Shown one piece after another: positions 21,690 through 22,529 of a stretch of DNA of 22,529 nt. The notes under the pieces were generated by a model. The model saw only the letters and a program-made list of their open reading frames with translations. It was not told the origin of the DNA and made no database searches. The DNA comes from JBJXHB01 sp046160725 (lineage in GTDB: Bacteria > Pseudomonadota > Gammaproteobacteria > Burkholderiales > Burkholderiaceae_C): positions 1-22,529 of the forward strand of contig JBJXHB010000497.1 of assembly GCA_046160725.1 (NCBI GenBank), read 5' to 3'. A program made the translations under genes and the position numbers. Numbering within the stretch: the stretch's first letter is position 1; each line of letters opens with the position of its first letter.

Positions 21690-22529
21690 TCAGGCATGCA
21701 GCGCATGCGGCGCCCGCGCGGCCAGGCCTTGCGCGGCCAGCAGCAGGTTCAGGTCGCCGGCGTCCAGGCGCCAGGGCGCGGCGGGCGTGGCGCGCAGCGC
21801 GCGCTGGACCAGCTCGCGGGCACTCAGCCGGTGCCAGTCCTCCGGTACGCGCTGGCCGTTGGCCACGCCCAGCACCTTGAGACGCTGGCGGATCAGCACG
21901 TCCAGCACCGGCCCGAGACGCACCGCCTCGTCGAGCTTGGACAGCACGACACCCGCGCAGGCTGCGGCCTGGTAGCCGTGCACCACGTCGTCGATGGTCT
22001 CGCCCTGGGCCGCGGTGTTCAGCACCAGCAGGCGGCGGATGGAGCGGTGGGCCAGCATGTCCAGCAGCTCGCGGGTGCGGCTGTCGCGCTGGGCCATGCC
22101 GGCGGTGTCGATCAGCACCAGGCGCTTGCCGGCCAGCAGCTCAAGCAGGTCGTCCAGCGACGCACGGTCGTGCGCGGTGTGCACGGGCACGCCCAGGATG
22201 CGGCCATAGGCCCGCAGCTGCTCGTGCGCCGCCACGCGGTAGGCGTCCAGCGTCACCAGTCCCAGGCTGGCGCTGCCGTGCCGGGTGGCAAAGGCGGCGG
22301 CGATCTTGGCGGTGGTGGTGGTCTTGCCGACGCCGGTGGGGCCGACCAGGGCGAAGATGCCGCCGGTGTCCTCGATCGCGGCCTCGGCCTCGCCGGTCAG
22401 CAGGTTGCGTTCCAGCACGCCGGCGGCCCAGGCCTGTTCGTCGGCCGCATCGGGCGGCAGGGCGGGCGCCATCTTGCGCACCAGGGCCGGTGAGAAGCCG
22501 GCCTCCAGCAGGCGTGGGGGGGGGGGGGG
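21690..22529 (-). CDS. flhF: FlhF, SRP-type GTPase for flagellar placement (N-terminus cut by window edge)
   Basis: The C-terminal 279 codons of FlhF; the frame stays open to the window edge. The N-domain end LLEAGFSPALVRKMAPALP leads into the G-domain: G1 GPTGVGKTTTTAKIAAAFA, then LGLVTLDAYRVAAHEQLRAY, G3 VLIDTAGMAQRD, and VVLSKLDEAVRLGPVLDVLI, where SKLD takes the TKxD place. The final part VANGQRVPEDWH is the usual FlhF ending region. FlhF marks the pole for flagellar assembly and works with FlhG and its GTPase activity. The GTPase motifs are intact, unlike those of the neighbouring FlhG. The last 14 bases are all G on the plus strand (Pro codons in this frame), probably artefact, so reliable sequence stops near 22515. 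The missing N-terminal B-domain lies outside the window. Confidence 0.94.
   Translation of the reverse strand, partial: PPPPPRLLEAGFSPALVRKMAPALPPDAADEQAWAAGVLERNLLTGEAEAAIEDTGGIFALVGPTGVGKTTTTAKIAAAFATRHGSASLGLVTLDAYRVAAHEQLRAYGRILGVPVHTAHDRASLDDLLELLAGKRLVLIDTAGMAQRDSRTRELLDMLAHRSIRRLLVLNTAAQGETIDDVVHGYQAAACAGVVLSKLDEAVRLGPVLDVLIRQRLKVLGVANGQRVPEDWHRLSARELVQRALRATPAAPWRLDAGDLNLLLAAQGLAARAPHALHA
22516..22529. repeat. Poly-G run at the right edge
   Basis: Fourteen consecutive G residues end the window inside flhF. Nothing similar exists elsewhere in the window. Such runs are a known artefact of two-colour sequencing and of contig ends, so these bases should not be trusted as genomic sequence. 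Confidence 0.8.

Noticed and set aside
1..22529. Mobile elements, CRISPR array, tRNA/rRNA genes or phage genes
   Set aside because: No transposase-like or integrase-like protein, no regularly spaced repeats and no tRNA-like cloverleaf were seen; all coding space is explained by flagellar and signalling genes of uniform composition.

Overview
The window is a chromosomal flagellar locus from a very GC-rich bacterium (by eye about 70% GC, strong third-position G/C bias). Three things point to a betaproteobacterium, most likely Burkholderiales: flgA faces flgBCDEFGHIJKL, flgM-flgN follow flgA, and flhF-flhG-fliA form a second cluster. This is inferred from gene order and protein resemblance; no database search was possible.

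Layout. Positions 30-4069 (minus strand) hold an ANTAR-type response regulator, a multi-PAS histidine kinase of the HisKA_2/HWE type and a degenerate EAL-HDOD protein. All three lie downstream of flgL in the same direction. Positions 4078-14619 (minus strand) are a complete rod/hook/ring operon, transcribed flgB-C-D-E-F-G-H-I-J-K-L. It has short gaps, and the flgG/H, flgH/I and flgI/J junctions are one-base TGATG overlaps. A divergent control region (14620-14751) separates it from the plus-strand genes flgA, flgM, flgN and a membrane PAS histidine kinase (14752-18677). A good sigma-28 promoter lies in front of flgM. Positions 18706-22529 (minus strand) carry flhF (cut by the window edge), a MinD-like flhG without nucleotide-binding motifs, fliA (sigma-28) and a soluble methyl-accepting chemotaxis protein.

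How the parts fit. FlgB/C/F/G form the rod. FlgA chaperones the P-ring protein FlgI, FlgH is the L-ring, and FlgJ caps the rod and cuts peptidoglycan. FlgD caps the FlgE hook, and FlgK/FlgL join hook to filament. FlgN is the chaperone for FlgK/L. FlgM holds FliA inactive until the hook is finished. FlhF/FlhG set flagellar position and number. The kinases, ANTAR regulator, EAL-HDOD protein and chemoreceptor look like added sensory and regulatory layers.

The main oddities are an apparent one-base deletion in flgF, the loss of the P-loop from FlhG, a strong structured hairpin between flgF and flgG, an ANTAR/HisKA_2 pair at the end of the flagellar operon, and a 14-base G run at the right edge that looks like a sequencing or contig-end artefact. 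I found no tRNA, rRNA, insertion sequence, CRISPR array or clearly undescribed system; this is mostly a conventional flagellar region with unusual accessory regulators.
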